From ECT2AJA-110-A sp035399845 (GTDB lineage Bacteria > Planctomycetota > Phycisphaerae > UBA1845 > UTPLA1), in the NCBI GenBank assembly GCA_035399845.1, contig DAOPJV010000011.1, positions 1-64,000 on the forward strand: DNA of 64,000 bases, given 5' to 3'. Positions within the stretch are counted from its first letter, which is position 1; each line of letters begins with the position of its first letter. Below the pieces are notes generated by a model. It was not told where the DNA came from, did not search any database, and was given only the letters and a program-made list of their open reading frames with translations. Below, one piece after another: positions 16,501 through 25,428 of the stretch. The position numbers and the translations under genes were made by a program.

Positions 16501-18678
16501 ATGTTTGAACGTCGCCTGCGAGTGGTCCTGACGATACCTGTCCTCTGCGGACTCGTGATGCTCGCGCGCCTCTACCGGCTGCAGATCGTCGAACGGGATG
16601 ACTATCGCGACAGCGCCGCCGCCGCCCTCATCGCGCCGAGGCGATACCTGCCTCCCCTGCGCGGCGCCATTCTGGATCGCTACGGCCAGGTCCTCGTTTC
16701 CGACGAACCCGCCTACGACCTGACGGTCGACTACGGCGCTCTCGAAGCGAACGACGACTTTGTCGAGGACTACGCCCTGGAAATCCGCCGCACCGAGCCC
16801 GACTGGCGCGACGCCGAACCCCAGGCGCTGCGTGTCGAGGCCACGGATCGGCTGGACGCCTTCTACGATCGACTTGCCGAACTGTCGGAGACACCCGTCG
16901 ACGACCTGCTGGTCCGACGCGACCAGATCGTGGCGTCGGTCCAGAACCTTCGCGAGTACATCTGGCGCCATCGACCCGAGAACGAACGGAAGACGTTCGA
17001 CGAATTCCGAATCCGCGAACAGAACATGCAGCACGCCCTCATGCGCGATGTCGCCCCCGGCGCCCGCGCGCGAATCGAGATGGCCCTGCGCGATCTTCCC
17101 TTTGTCCGTATCGAACCCTCCGTGCGCCGCGTCTGGCATGATCGCGCCCAGGCCTTCTGCCATCTCCTGGGACGGATCGGGCAGGTCTCCTCCGAGCGAA
17201 TCGAGACCGACCCGCGCATCGACGACAGCCTCGCCCACTATCGCGCCGGCGACCTGGCCGGCGTATCCGGGGCCGAGCTGCTTGCCGAGGAATCACTCCG
17301 CGGGGTCCGCGGCTTCGAGGAACGCGATCTCGATATGCGAGTCGTCGAACACGTTGATCCCATCGACGGCAATGATGTCCGACTCACGATCGACCTCGAA
17401 CTGCAGCAGCAGATCGCCGGCATCCTGATGGACGCCGTGACCGAGGATCCCAATCGAACCGGCGCCAGCTGCGTCGTGATCGATACGGCCACGCGCGAAG
17501 TCCTCGCCATGGTCAGCGTCCCGACCTACAGTCTCGACACCTTCCGCGACCACTACGCCGAACTCCGCGACGATACCCGATTTCGCCCCCTGCTTTTCCG
17601 CGCCGTCGCGGAGGAATACCAGCCCGGCTCCATCATGAAGCCGGTCTCCCTGCTCGCCGGCTTTCGCTACGGTCTCGTCGATCCCTCCGCCACGACGTTC
17701 TGCGACGGCAGCTACAAGGACGATTCCAGGCACTGGCACTGCTGGACCTATTGGCGCCATCTGCCGGGTCACGGCGCCGTCAACGCGGAACAGGCGATCC
17801 AGCACAGCTGCAACATCTACTTCTACAGCCTGGGCGAACGCGTCAACGCGCATCGACTCACAAGCTTCTACTCGGATTTCGTGCTCGGACCGCCGCAATC
17901 AGCAACGGATCATCGCGGCACGGGACTGATCGAAGAGCGCAACGGCATCATCCCCACGCAGGAGTGGATCTTCGAACGTCGCGGACGCGGCTATCGCATC
18001 GCCGACGGCCGCAACTACGCCATCGGCCAGGGCGAACTCCAGATCACGCCGCTGCAGGCCGCAAACATGTACGCGACGCTGGCGACCGGCCGATTCCAGG
18101 AGCCGACCATTGTTGCGAACGATGCGCGCGAACGCCTCGCCCGGGAAATCCCCGGACTGCGGACTTCGTCCATCAACACGGCCCGCCGCGGTCTGTTTCG
18201 ATGTGTCAACGAAGAAGGCGGCACGGCCGAGCGCACGGCCAAGATGGACAACATCGTCGTCTGCGGAAAAACGGGCAGCGCCCAGTGCGTGTCCCGCGCC
18301 ATTCGTTCCGCCTACACGTTTGATGTCGGCGGCGGCGAACAGCGGACCATCACGGCGCCGACGATTGAGGCCGCCCGCGCGGCCCTGCCGGGCGGCGTCG
18401 ACGCCACGCTCGTCAGGCGCAAGATCATCGAACGCTGGCCGCCGCCCCGCGAGAAGGAGAAGACGCCGCCCCCACACGCCTGGTTCGCCGCCTACGCCCC
18501 CTACAAGAAACCTCGCGTTTCCCTTGCCCTCGTGATCGAACACGGCGGCAGCGGTGGACAGGTCGCGGCGCCTGTCGGGCGCAAGGTCATCCAGGCGATT
18601 CTCGACAGCCCGCACAACTACTTCGGCATGGAAACCCGCCCCTCCCTCGTCAGCGCCGATGCGGAGGATCCGGCCTGA
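16501..18678 (+). CDS. mrdA: Penicillin-binding protein 2 (class B transpeptidase)
   Basis: A 725-residue class B PBP that cross-links peptidoglycan during elongation. One N-terminal span (~8-25) anchors it. The dimerisation domain includes LRGAILDRYGQVL. The transpeptidase domain has SIMK with the acylated Ser at 377 and Lys 380, SCN (436-438) and KTG (590-592), so all catalytic motifs are intact. E. coli PBP2 has about 630 residues; part of the excess is a ~75-residue insertion between KTGSAQ and the strand HAWFAAYAP, rich in Pro, Arg and Lys. The stop overlaps the rodA start (TGATG), so the two are translationally coupled, as expected for the RodA-PBP2 synthase. Confidence 0.93.
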   Translation: MFERRLRVVLTIPVLCGLVMLARLYRLQIVERDDYRDSAAAALIAPRRYLPPLRGAILDRYGQVLVSDEPAYDLTVDYGALEANDDFVEDYALEIRRTEPDWRDAEPQALRVEATDRLDAFYDRLAELSETPVDDLLVRRDQIVASVQNLREYIWRHRPENERKTFDEFRIREQNMQHALMRDVAPGARARIEMALRDLPFVRIEPSVRRVWHDRAQAFCHLLGRIGQVSSERIETDPRIDDSLAHYRAGDLAGVSGAELLAEESLRGVRGFEERDLDMRVVEHVDPIDGNDVRLTIDLELQQQIAGILMDAVTEDPNRTGASCVVIDTATREVLAMVSVPTYSLDTFRDHYAELRDDTRFRPLLFRAVAEEYQPGSIMKPVSLLAGFRYGLVDPSATTFCDGSYKDDSRHWHCWTYWRHLPGHGAVNAEQAIQHSCNIYFYSLGERVNAHRLTSFYSDFVLGPPQSATDHRGTGLIEERNGIIPTQEWIFERRGRGYRIADGRNYAIGQGELQITPLQAANMYATLATGRFQEPTIVANDARERLAREIPGLRTSSINTARRGLFRCVNEEGGTAERTAKMDNIVVCGKTGSAQCVSRAIRSAYTFDVGGGEQRTITAPTIEAARAALPGGVDATLVRRKIIERWPPPREKEKTPPPHAWFAAYAPYKKPRVSLALVIEHGGSGGQVAAPVGRKVIQAILDSPHNYFGMETRPSLVSADAEDPA

Positions 18679-19844
18679 TGCGCGAGTGGATGCGCGCTAT
18701 CCCGCCGCTTGGCTGGCCCGTCCTCCTTGCGGCCCTGACCCTGACTCTGCTGGGGCTGCTCGGCATCTACTCGGCTGAAGCCGGCCTGGAGGGACCGCCG
18801 CGCGTCACGATGCGCCAGTTCATGTTCCTCTCGATCGGTCTCGGCGGATTCTTCGCCGTGCAGGTCATCGGCTATCGGGAACTGGGACGCTGGTCCTACA
18901 TTCTCTTCTTCGTGACACTGGCCGCCCTCGGCGCCCTTCTCGTCGCTCGATATGTGCCCATGTCCCCGGTCATCGTCGCCCGTCGAAACGCCTATCGCTG
19001 GATCACGATCGGTCCCATGACGTTTCAGGTGTCGGAATACGCCAAAGTCTCCTTCATCCTGGCGCTGGCGTACTACCTGCGCTATCGAACGAATTACCGT
19101 TCCATCGGCGGACTGCTGATGCCGTTCATCCTGACCCTCGTTCCCCTGGGCATGATCCTGAAGGAGCCGGACCTCGGCACGAGCCTCCTGCTGCTGCCGA
19201 CGCTGTTCGTCATGCTCTACGTGGCCGGCGCCAAGAATCGACACCTGATCGTCATCCTCACGCTCGGCGCCATCGCCGTGCCCGTGTTCTACTTCTCGCC
19301 GCTGATGAACCCCTACCAGCGACAACGCATCCAGTCCCTGTTCCATCAGGATCAGACCGACACGAACTGGCGGCTGAACGCGGGCTACCAGCTGAACCAG
19401 TCGAAGATCGCCATCGGCAGTGGCGGCGTCGCGGGACAGGGCTTTCAGCAAAGCGCCTTCTTCCGCCACAACCTCCTGCCGGAAGAGCACAACGACTTCA
19501 TCTTTGCCGTCGTCGCCCATCAATGGGGATTCCTCGGCGCCCTCTTTGTCGTGACCCTCTATCTCGCCATCATTGCGACGGGCCTGACCATCGCGTCAGC
19601 GACAAACGACCCCCTCGGCCGGCTTCTGGCCGTCGGTGTCTGCGCCGTCATCTGTTCGCAGACCATCATCAACATCGGGATGACCATCGGTCTCATGCCG
19701 ATCACGGGCATGTCCCTGCCGTTCGTCAGCGCCGGTGGCAGCGGCCTGATCTCCAACTACCTCGCGCTGGGCCTTCTCGTCAGTGTCGCCCGACGCCGGC
19801 CCGTGGACATGGCGCCCAAACCCTTCGAATTTGACGACGCGTAG
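18678..19844 (+). CDS. rodA: Peptidoglycan glycosyltransferase RodA (SEDS family)
   Basis: A 388-residue SEDS polymerase with about ten spans. It elongates glycan strands from lipid II and works with PBP2. Features seen: RNAYRWITIGPMTFQVSEYAK near residue 110, KEPDLGTSLLLLPTLF near 170, EEHNDFIFAVVAHQWGF near 270 and TGMSLPFVSAGGSGL near 350, all typical of RodA/FtsW. The essential Asp of the family is in EPDLG. It starts within the PBP2 stop. Choosing RodA over FtsW rests on the mreD-PBP2 context. Confidence 0.93.
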   Translation: MREWMRAIPPLGWPVLLAALTLTLLGLLGIYSAEAGLEGPPRVTMRQFMFLSIGLGGFFAVQVIGYRELGRWSYILFFVTLAALGALLVARYVPMSPVIVARRNAYRWITIGPMTFQVSEYAKVSFILALAYYLRYRTNYRSIGGLLMPFILTLVPLGMILKEPDLGTSLLLLPTLFVMLYVAGAKNRHLIVILTLGAIAVPVFYFSPLMNPYQRQRIQSLFHQDQTDTNWRLNAGYQLNQSKIAIGSGGVAGQGFQQSAFFRHNLLPEEHNDFIFAVVAHQWGFLGALFVVTLYLAIIATGLTIASATNDPLGRLLAVGVCAVICSQTIINIGMTIGLMPITGMSLPFVSAGGSGLISNYLALGLLVSVARRRPVDMAPKPFEFDDA

Positions 19845-20191
19845 CCCCACCGGTGCGCCTCGCCGCCTCGAATCCGCCGGAACGCCATCCTCCCCCCGCC
19901 CGCCACACAGAAAATCACAGGCGAATTCCGTGAGAGTACACAGTCAGCGACAGAACGTTGTCCGATCCGGCGGGCTGGCTGCGGAATCAGAATGCGAGAA
20001 ATCTCGGCGCCCGCGGGGACACTGCGCCCACGGAGCCAGGGCTGCAATCCCCGGTGAAAGCCCTATAATCTCGATTTGTTCGGGGCAGAATCCCGATAAA
20101 GATCAAAGGAATGGCCGGCTTCCGGGGGGATGCCATCCGGCGTCGGCGGCTAACAACTCAGTGTTTTTCCAATGGATTGGAAAGGATGACC
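19845..20191. other. Intergenic region with a TATAAT box
   Basis: No gene. The frame of the following gene is open back to 20111, but that part is not a signal peptide. A TATAAT at 20064-20069 lies 123 bp before the start at 20192, without a good -35. The transcript would carry a GC-rich folded leader. No known riboswitch consensus was recognised. Confidence 0.45.
20064..20069 (+). promoter_or_regulatory. Candidate -10 box for the TSP3-HYR gene
   Basis: A perfect TATAAT in the 347-bp gap ahead of the TSP3 repeat gene. No TTGACA-like element is found 16-18 bp upstream. The zinc-ribbon promoters at 26772 and 29183 likewise combine a perfect -10 with a poor -35. Confidence 0.4.
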
Positions 20192-23002
20192 ATGACGGAT
20201 CGCCGGTTAAGAACCACCATCGCCACCGCCCTCGGCTGCCTTCTGGCGGCCAGCTCGTCCGCGTTCGCGGCGCGTGAATTCAACTTCGTACGACTCAACG
20301 GCGGCGTCAACTGGACGCCGTCCGTGGGCGATCCGACGATCGCCGAAGGCGGCACCACAGTCATGGTCGCCAACGGCGACATGATCTCCGTCGTCGTCAA
20401 TCTCGACCTGACGGAAGAATCCGAATGGGGCGCGACCTTCTGGGATATTCCGCTCACACCGCTCGATGACTGCGTCGACATCATCAACGACTTCGAAACA
20501 GGCACGGGGCTCTCGGACAACTTCACGTTCACAGTCACGGGCCTCAACCCGGGCATGTACGACCTGAACATCACCGCCTTCCGGGACATCGGTGGCAATC
20601 CCTGCTCCGGCGCCTTCAACACGATCACGATCCCGAACGCGATCATGGTCTGCTCCGACGCCGACGGCGACCTGATCTGCGACAGTGAAGACGACTGCCC
20701 CAACGACGCGAACAATGACATCGACAACGACAGCGTCTGCGGCGACGTCGATAACTGCCCCAACACGCCCAACATGGACCAGGCGAACAACGACAACGAC
20801 ACATTGGGCGACGCCTGCGATCCCGACGACGACAACGACATGGTCGACGACGGCGCGGACAACTGCCCGACCGTCAATAACCCCGGCCAGGAAAACAACG
20901 ACAACGACGCCCTCGGCGACGCCTGCGATGACGACGACGATAACGACGGCGTCGATGACGACATGGACAACTGTCCCTTCACGCAGAACGCCGACCAGGC
21001 CAACAACGACAACGACGACGAAGGCGACGCCTGCGACGATGACGACGACAACGACGGCGTCAACGACGACGTGGACAACTGTCAGTTCGTCGCCAACAAC
21101 GATCAGGCCAACAACGACAATGACGAGTTCGGCGACGTCTGCGACGACGACGACGACAACGACGGCGTCGATGACGACATGGACAACTGCCAGTTCGTCG
21201 CCAACAACGACCAGGTCAACAACGACAACGACGACGAAGGCGACGCCTGCGACGATGATGATGACAACGACGGCGTCGATGACAACGTGGACAACTGTCC
21301 GTTCACGATGAACCAGGATCAGAGCAACATCGACAACGATGCGTTCGGCGACGCCTGCGATGACGATCGCGACGGCGACGGTGTCGACAACGACATGGAC
21401 AACTGCCCCGACACGCCCAACGCCGACCAGGCCGACCAGAACAATGATGATGAGGGCGACGCCTGTGACGACGATCGCGACGGCGACAGTGTCCCCAACG
21501 ACATGGACAACTGCCCCGACACGCCGAACCTCGACCAGGCCAACCTCGACAACGACGACTTCGGCGACGCCTGTGACGACGATGTCGATGGCGACGGTGT
21601 CGACAACGGCGAGGACAACTGCCTGACGACCCCCAACGCCGACCAGGCGGACAGCGACATGGATGGCGCCGGCGACGCCTGCGACGGCTGCGCCAACGAT
21701 CCCAACGACGACGTCGACAACGACAACGTCTGCGGCGACGTTGACAACTGCCCGAACATCGCGAACCCCAACCAGGCCAACCTGGACAACGACGAATTCG
21801 GCGACGTCTGCGACGACGACGACGATGGCGACGGTGTCGACGACGTCGAGGACAACTGCCCGACGATCGCCAACGCCGATCAGGCCAACCAGGACAACGA
21901 CGATTTCGGCGACGTCTGTGACGACGATCGCGACGGTGACGGCGTCGGCAACGGCTCCGACAACTGCCCCGACACACCGAACGCCGATCAGGCGAACCAG
22001 GACAACGACGCCTTCGGCGATGTCTGTGACAACGATCGCGACGGCGACGGCGTCAACAACGGCGTCGACAACTGTCCCGACACGCCCAACGCCGATCAGC
22101 GCGACACGAACAACGACGGCCAGGGGGACGCCTGCGACGACGACGACGACGGTGACGGCGTGGACGACAAGGAAGACAACTGCCCGCTCGTCGCCAACGC
22201 CGACCAGGCCAACCAGGACAACGACGAATTCGGCGATGTCTGTGACGACGATCGCGACGGTGACGGCACGCCCAACGGCGACGACAACTGCCCGAATACG
22301 GCCAACGGCAATCAGGCGGACAATGACAACGATGGCGCCGGCAACGTCTGTGACCCGTGTCCGAACGACGCCAACGACGACGCGGATCGCGACCTGCTCT
22401 GCGCCGATGTCGATGACTGCCCGAACGATGCGGCCAACGACGCCGATGGTGACGGCGTCTGCGGTGATGTGGACAACTGCCCCAACGCCTTCAATCCGAA
22501 CCAGGAAGACGCGGACAACAACGGTCAGGGCGACGCCTGTGACTCGCAGCTCGACTTTGTCGCGTGCCCCGAGAACACGCAGCTCGCGGCCAGCGACGCG
22601 TCCGGCCTTGTTGTGGACTTCAACCTGCCCGACACGATCAACGGCGTCGGCGGCGTCAGCATCTCGGCCGACCCGCAGCCGGGCAGCCTCTTCCCGATCG
22701 GCGTAACGACGGTCACGATCACGGCGACCGACGACCTGAACAAGACGATCACGTGCACGTTCGACATCACGATCACGGACGGCACGGGCAGCCCGAATCC
22801 GAACCCGGACAACACCAATGACAACGGCGGTCCGGCGCCGCAGGTCACGCCCGGAAGCTGCGTACCGATCTTCTTCCTGTTCCAGACGCTCTTCGGCATC
22901 CCGCTCTGCGGACCGTGCGTCATCGTCTCGTCGATTGCGACAATGGCCGGCATCGCCGCCATGAAGCGCCGCAACCGACGCCGACGCGCGAACCGACGCT
23001 GA
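20192..23002 (+). CDS. Thrombospondin type 3 repeat protein with HYR domain and C-terminal membrane anchor
   Basis: A 936-residue extremely acidic surface protein. The signal peptide (~1-28) ends AFAA. A beta-sandwich domain (~29-150) follows. Residues ~155-790 hold about seventeen DNCPxxxNxDQxNxDxDxxGDxCD units, the Ca-binding thrombospondin type 3 repeat, interrupted twice by shorter CPNDxNDD variants. Residues ~790-870 resemble a HYR domain (GVTTVTITATDD). After a Pro/Asn/Gly linker, a hydrophobic, cysteine-containing segment (IFFLFQTLFGIPLCGPC, then IVSSIATMAGIAAM) ends in an Arg/Lys cluster, like a sorting or anchor signal. ATG 20192 has GGAAAGG six bases upstream; ATG 20186 is adjacent. 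Likely an extended Ca-stiffened adhesin. A long open frame on the opposite strand is a by-product of GAC/GTC repeats. Confidence 0.88.
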   Translation: MTDRRLRTTIATALGCLLAASSSAFAAREFNFVRLNGGVNWTPSVGDPTIAEGGTTVMVANGDMISVVVNLDLTEESEWGATFWDIPLTPLDDCVDIINDFETGTGLSDNFTFTVTGLNPGMYDLNITAFRDIGGNPCSGAFNTITIPNAIMVCSDADGDLICDSEDDCPNDANNDIDNDSVCGDVDNCPNTPNMDQANNDNDTLGDACDPDDDNDMVDDGADNCPTVNNPGQENNDNDALGDACDDDDDNDGVDDDMDNCPFTQNADQANNDNDDEGDACDDDDDNDGVNDDVDNCQFVANNDQANNDNDEFGDVCDDDDDNDGVDDDMDNCQFVANNDQVNNDNDDEGDACDDDDDNDGVDDNVDNCPFTMNQDQSNIDNDAFGDACDDDRDGDGVDNDMDNCPDTPNADQADQNNDDEGDACDDDRDGDSVPNDMDNCPDTPNLDQANLDNDDFGDACDDDVDGDGVDNGEDNCLTTPNADQADSDMDGAGDACDGCANDPNDDVDNDNVCGDVDNCPNIANPNQANLDNDEFGDVCDDDDDGDGVDDVEDNCPTIANADQANQDNDDFGDVCDDDRDGDGVGNGSDNCPDTPNADQANQDNDAFGDVCDNDRDGDGVNNGVDNCPDTPNADQRDTNNDGQGDACDDDDDGDGVDDKEDNCPLVANADQANQDNDEFGDVCDDDRDGDGTPNGDDNCPNTANGNQADNDNDGAGNVCDPCPNDANDDADRDLLCADVDDCPNDAANDADGDGVCGDVDNCPNAFNPNQEDADNNGQGDACDSQLDFVACPENTQLAASDASGLVVDFNLPDTINGVGGVSISADPQPGSLFPIGVTTVTITATDDLNKTITCTFDITITDGTGSPNPNPDNTNDNGGPAPQVTPGSCVPIFFLFQTLFGIPLCGPCVIVSSIATMAGIAAMKRRNRRRRANRR

Positions 23003-23031
23003 GTCGCATCGCGTCACACCAACCATCCCAG

Positions 23032-23060
23032 GGGCGGGGCCATCAGGCTCCGCCCTTTTT
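23032..23060 (+). terminator. Rho-independent terminator after the TSP3-HYR gene
   Basis: A 10-bp stem with one wobble pair (23032-23041 with 23046-23055), an ATCA loop and five T residues, starting 29 bases after the stop codon. Confidence 0.85.
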
Positions 23061-23538
23061 CATGCGCCCACGTCCCGTCGCCCAAGACCGACCTGCGCCC
23101 GCCAGGAAGCAGGCCGGCAGCGCCGTCAAGACTGGCGACGCAACCACACATCGCGCCACGCCGAACTCACTATTTCCAGAACCGACGCCGCCTTACCGAC
23201 GGCCTGCAGGCGAACGCCCCGCGGCCAACGCAACGCACGCGCCAGACTCGCCACGATGGCTCAGGCCCCGCGTCATCCCTGCGCAATCCCCCCACGCGGC
23301 ATGACCGACGACGCCGGTCTGCTCCGTGGCCGTCGCAGTTCGGTCCGCGCCGCGACCCCGGATTCACGCGTTCCGACCACACCGCGCCCGCACGACAGCG
23401 GGCTCGCGACCCCGATCAGGACACGCCATCGCCGGCCCCGCCCAAAATAATCAAAGAATCAATTGATTATTATATTTCGCCGCCTAGGATCCCCGGAATC
23501 AGAAACCCGACATCGATCCCGGAAAGGCGATCCACCCC
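23061..23538. other. Intergenic region ahead of the sulfur operon
   Basis: No gene; the open frames are Arg/Pro-rich and lack starts with ribosome sites. Most is GC-rich. A sharply AT-rich island at about 23444-23476 stands out and holds the inverted repeat listed separately. The end of the region (about 23477-23538) is the leader of the doxDA gene. Confidence 0.5.
23446..23471 (+). promoter_or_regulatory. AT-rich inverted repeat, candidate ArsR-type operator/promoter
   Basis: AATAATCAA (23446-23454) and TTGATTATT (23463-23471) form a 9-bp inverted repeat with an 8-base spacer; a 12-bp palindrome AATCAATTGATT (23457-23468) overlaps its right half. TATATT at 23471-23476 could be a -10. The island lies about 70 bp before the fused DoxDA gene, whose operon ends with an ArsR-rhodanese regulator. 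ArsR proteins bind AT-rich inverted repeats, so autoregulation through this site is a reasonable inference. Confidence 0.55.
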
Positions 23539-24600
23539 ATGCAGGCCCCAGCCACCGACCTCCGACCCGCTCAGGACTCAACGACGCGGTCCTTCATCGC
23601 CGCTAACCTGCTGCTCCCGCTCCGACTCATCGTCGGCTGGACTTACTTCTCCGCCTTCTGGCGACGCGTCATTCTGGAAAACAAACTCGGGATGGACGAC
23701 CCCGGCTATGTCGGCGAGAAGTTCAATCACTTTCTCCCCAACGCCCTCGTGATCAAGCCTGTGATTGAGTTCTTCGTGACACACCCGCAGCTGTTGTGGT
23801 GGAAGCTGCTTCTCTTCACGATCATCGAAGGTGTCGTCGGTCTCGCCCTGATGACCGGCCTGATGACCCGCCTGATGGGGCTCGCTACGAGCGCCCTGGC
23901 CCTCGGAATCCTCCTCGGCGCCGGCTGGCTGGGCACGACATGCCTCGACGAGTGGCAGATCGGCGTTCTCGGCGTCGGCGCAGGTCTGGCGTTCGCATTT
24001 GCGGGCGGCGGCGACTACTCGCTGGATTCTCGCTGGCGCCAGACGATGTCAAAGCGGCTGCCGACATGGGCCCGCTGGAGCGCGAGTATTGAAGCGCCGA
24101 TGTTCTTTCGACGACGCGGCGTCATTGTCAGTGGCGCCGTCGCATGCCTTGGACTCACGCTGCTCACGAATCAGCTCTTTCACAACGGTGTCTGGGGAAA
24201 ACTGCACAACCGATCCGTGCGACCCGTTGTCGAAGTCTCAAACGCCCGCGTGTCGAATGGAATTCTCTCCCTGCGGCTCTATCGCGTGGAGGGGGCCGAC
24301 GTGTATGGTTCCTTCGCGATCGGACTACGCGTCGTTGACGAGCGGAACAATGTCGTCGCCGAATGGTCGGCGAACGATCTCGCCCAGTTGCCGCCGGAGT
24401 CGATCGCCAATCAGTTTGTCGCCAGAGTCAAACCCGGCGCCCACAGCCTCGTGATCCCACTGGGCGCAAAGGCGACGCTGTCGCTGCGACACGACAGGCT
24501 AAACGACCTGCCGCCGGGGCGCTACGAGGTGGAACTCGTGGACATCAGCGGCGCCAGCTGGCGGACGACATTCGACACAGGATCGAAGGGAGCGGCATAG
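23539..24600 (+). CDS. Thiosulfate:quinone oxidoreductase, fused DoxD-DoxA
   Basis: A 353-residue protein in two parts. Residues ~20-170 are a DoxD/DoxX-type membrane domain with four spans: LRLIVGWTYFSAFWRRVI, a GYVGEKFNHFLPN loop, WWKLLLFTIIEGVVGLAL and a CLDEWQIGVLGVGAGLA helix. Residues ~195-350, after another span near 195-215, match a DoxA-like beta-rich domain. In Acidianus DoxD and DoxA are separate subunits of TQO, which oxidises thiosulfate to tetrathionate and reduces quinone; fused forms are known in bacteria. The neighbouring ArsR-rhodanese regulator (6 bp downstream) supports a sulfur role. Activity is not proven: DoxX-type proteins also have other roles. Confidence 0.75.
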   Translation: MQAPATDLRPAQDSTTRSFIAANLLLPLRLIVGWTYFSAFWRRVILENKLGMDDPGYVGEKFNHFLPNALVIKPVIEFFVTHPQLLWWKLLLFTIIEGVVGLALMTGLMTRLMGLATSALALGILLGAGWLGTTCLDEWQIGVLGVGAGLAFAFAGGGDYSLDSRWRQTMSKRLPTWARWSASIEAPMFFRRRGVIVSGAVACLGLTLLTNQLFHNGVWGKLHNRSVRPVVEVSNARVSNGILSLRLYRVEGADVYGSFAIGLRVVDERNNVVAEWSANDLAQLPPESIANQFVARVKPGAHSLVIPLGAKATLSLRHDRLNDLPPGRYEVELVDISGASWRTTFDTGSKGAA

Positions 24601-24605
24601 TCCGG

Positions 24606-25280
24606 ATGCAGACCATGGACGAACAACCGGCCCAGTCGCGGATCTACCAGCACCTGGCGGCCGTCGCCCAGGCAATGGCCAATCCCCATCGGCTGAAGAT
24701 TCTCAGCCTGCTCAGTCATGGCGAGAAATCCATCGACGAGCTTGCGGGACTGACCGGCCAGTCTCTCGCGTCCACCAGCGCCCACGTCAAGCTGCTGCGC
24801 GCCAGCCATTTGGTAGAAGCGACCAAGCGAGGTCGCAGCGTCCTCTGCCGACTGATGAATCAACAGGTCCTTGATCTCTGGCTTCTGCTGAGATCGCTCG
24901 GGGAAACGAATATCGCCGAGGTTCGTGAAATCATGCGAGAGTCGTTCGACGGAGAAGGCGATCTGGCGGCGCTGAATGAACGGGAACTCGCCGCGAAGCT
25001 GCCGACCGACACGCTTCGACTCCTCGACCTCCGCCCCGCCGACGAGTTCGCCGAAGGCCATTTGCCCTCCGCAGTCAATATTCCATTCGATCAGTTGGAG
25101 ACCTCTCTGGACAGGCTGCCCCGCAAACGTCGACTGCTCGTCTACTGCAGGGGCCCGTTCTGCGCCGCGGCGCTCGCCGGCAGCCGCCTGCTTCGAAAGC
25201 GTCAGTTCAACGCCCGACGCCTGCGATTCAGTGTTCCCGAGTGGAAAGCCGCCGGTCTTCCGATCGAATCGGCGCCCTAA
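24606..25280 (+). CDS. ArsR-family regulator fused to a rhodanese domain
   Basis: A 224-residue fusion. Residues ~14-95 are a winged helix-turn-helix of the ArsR type (ANPHRLKILSLLSHG, then LASTSAHVKLLRASHLV as recognition helix). Residues ~132-222 are a rhodanese-like domain with LLDLRPADEFAEGHLPSAVN and the active-site loop CRGPFC, catalytic Cys 181. Such fusions are thought to sense sulfur species or persulfide. The ATG at 24606 is six bases after the doxDA stop; a second ATG at 24615 is possible. The operon layout suggests it represses its own transcript through the AT-rich repeat at 23446-23471. Confidence 0.87.
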   Translation: MQTMDEQPAQSRIYQHLAAVAQAMANPHRLKILSLLSHGEKSIDELAGLTGQSLASTSAHVKLLRASHLVEATKRGRSVLCRLMNQQVLDLWLLLRSLGETNIAEVREIMRESFDGEGDLAALNERELAAKLPTDTLRLLDLRPADEFAEGHLPSAVNIPFDQLETSLDRLPRKRRLLVYCRGPFCAAALAGSRLLRKRQFNARRLRFSVPEWKAAGLPIESAP

Positions 25281-25367
25281 CAGACTCTCGTGCATTTCGA
25301 TCCACGATGGCGCCGGTCTTCCTGCGTAACAATGCGACGACATTTCGTTTCATCCCGACGACGCGCC

Positions 25368-25373
25368 GCTACA
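25368..25373 (+). promoter_or_regulatory. Candidate -10 box for the first zinc-ribbon gene
   Basis: TACAAT 61 bp before ATG 25429. The spacing is close to the 69 bp between TATAAT and ATG for paralogues two and four. No good -35. Confidence 0.35.
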
Positions 25374-25428
25374 ATCTTCGAGTCACGGGACCGATGAACG
25401 CCCCACTTCGCGTCAATTCAGGCACCCC

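Noticed and set aside
20064..20190. Riboswitch in the leader of the TSP3-HYR gene
   Set aside because: The leader is GC-rich and can fold, but no conserved riboswitch consensus such as GEMM could be matched by eye.
20207..23026. A 939-codon open frame on the minus strand opposite the TSP3 repeat gene
   Set aside because: It is the antisense of GAC/GTC-rich repeats, giving a Val/Ile/Asp-rich translation with no start context, signal or domain. The plus-strand reading has clear domains.
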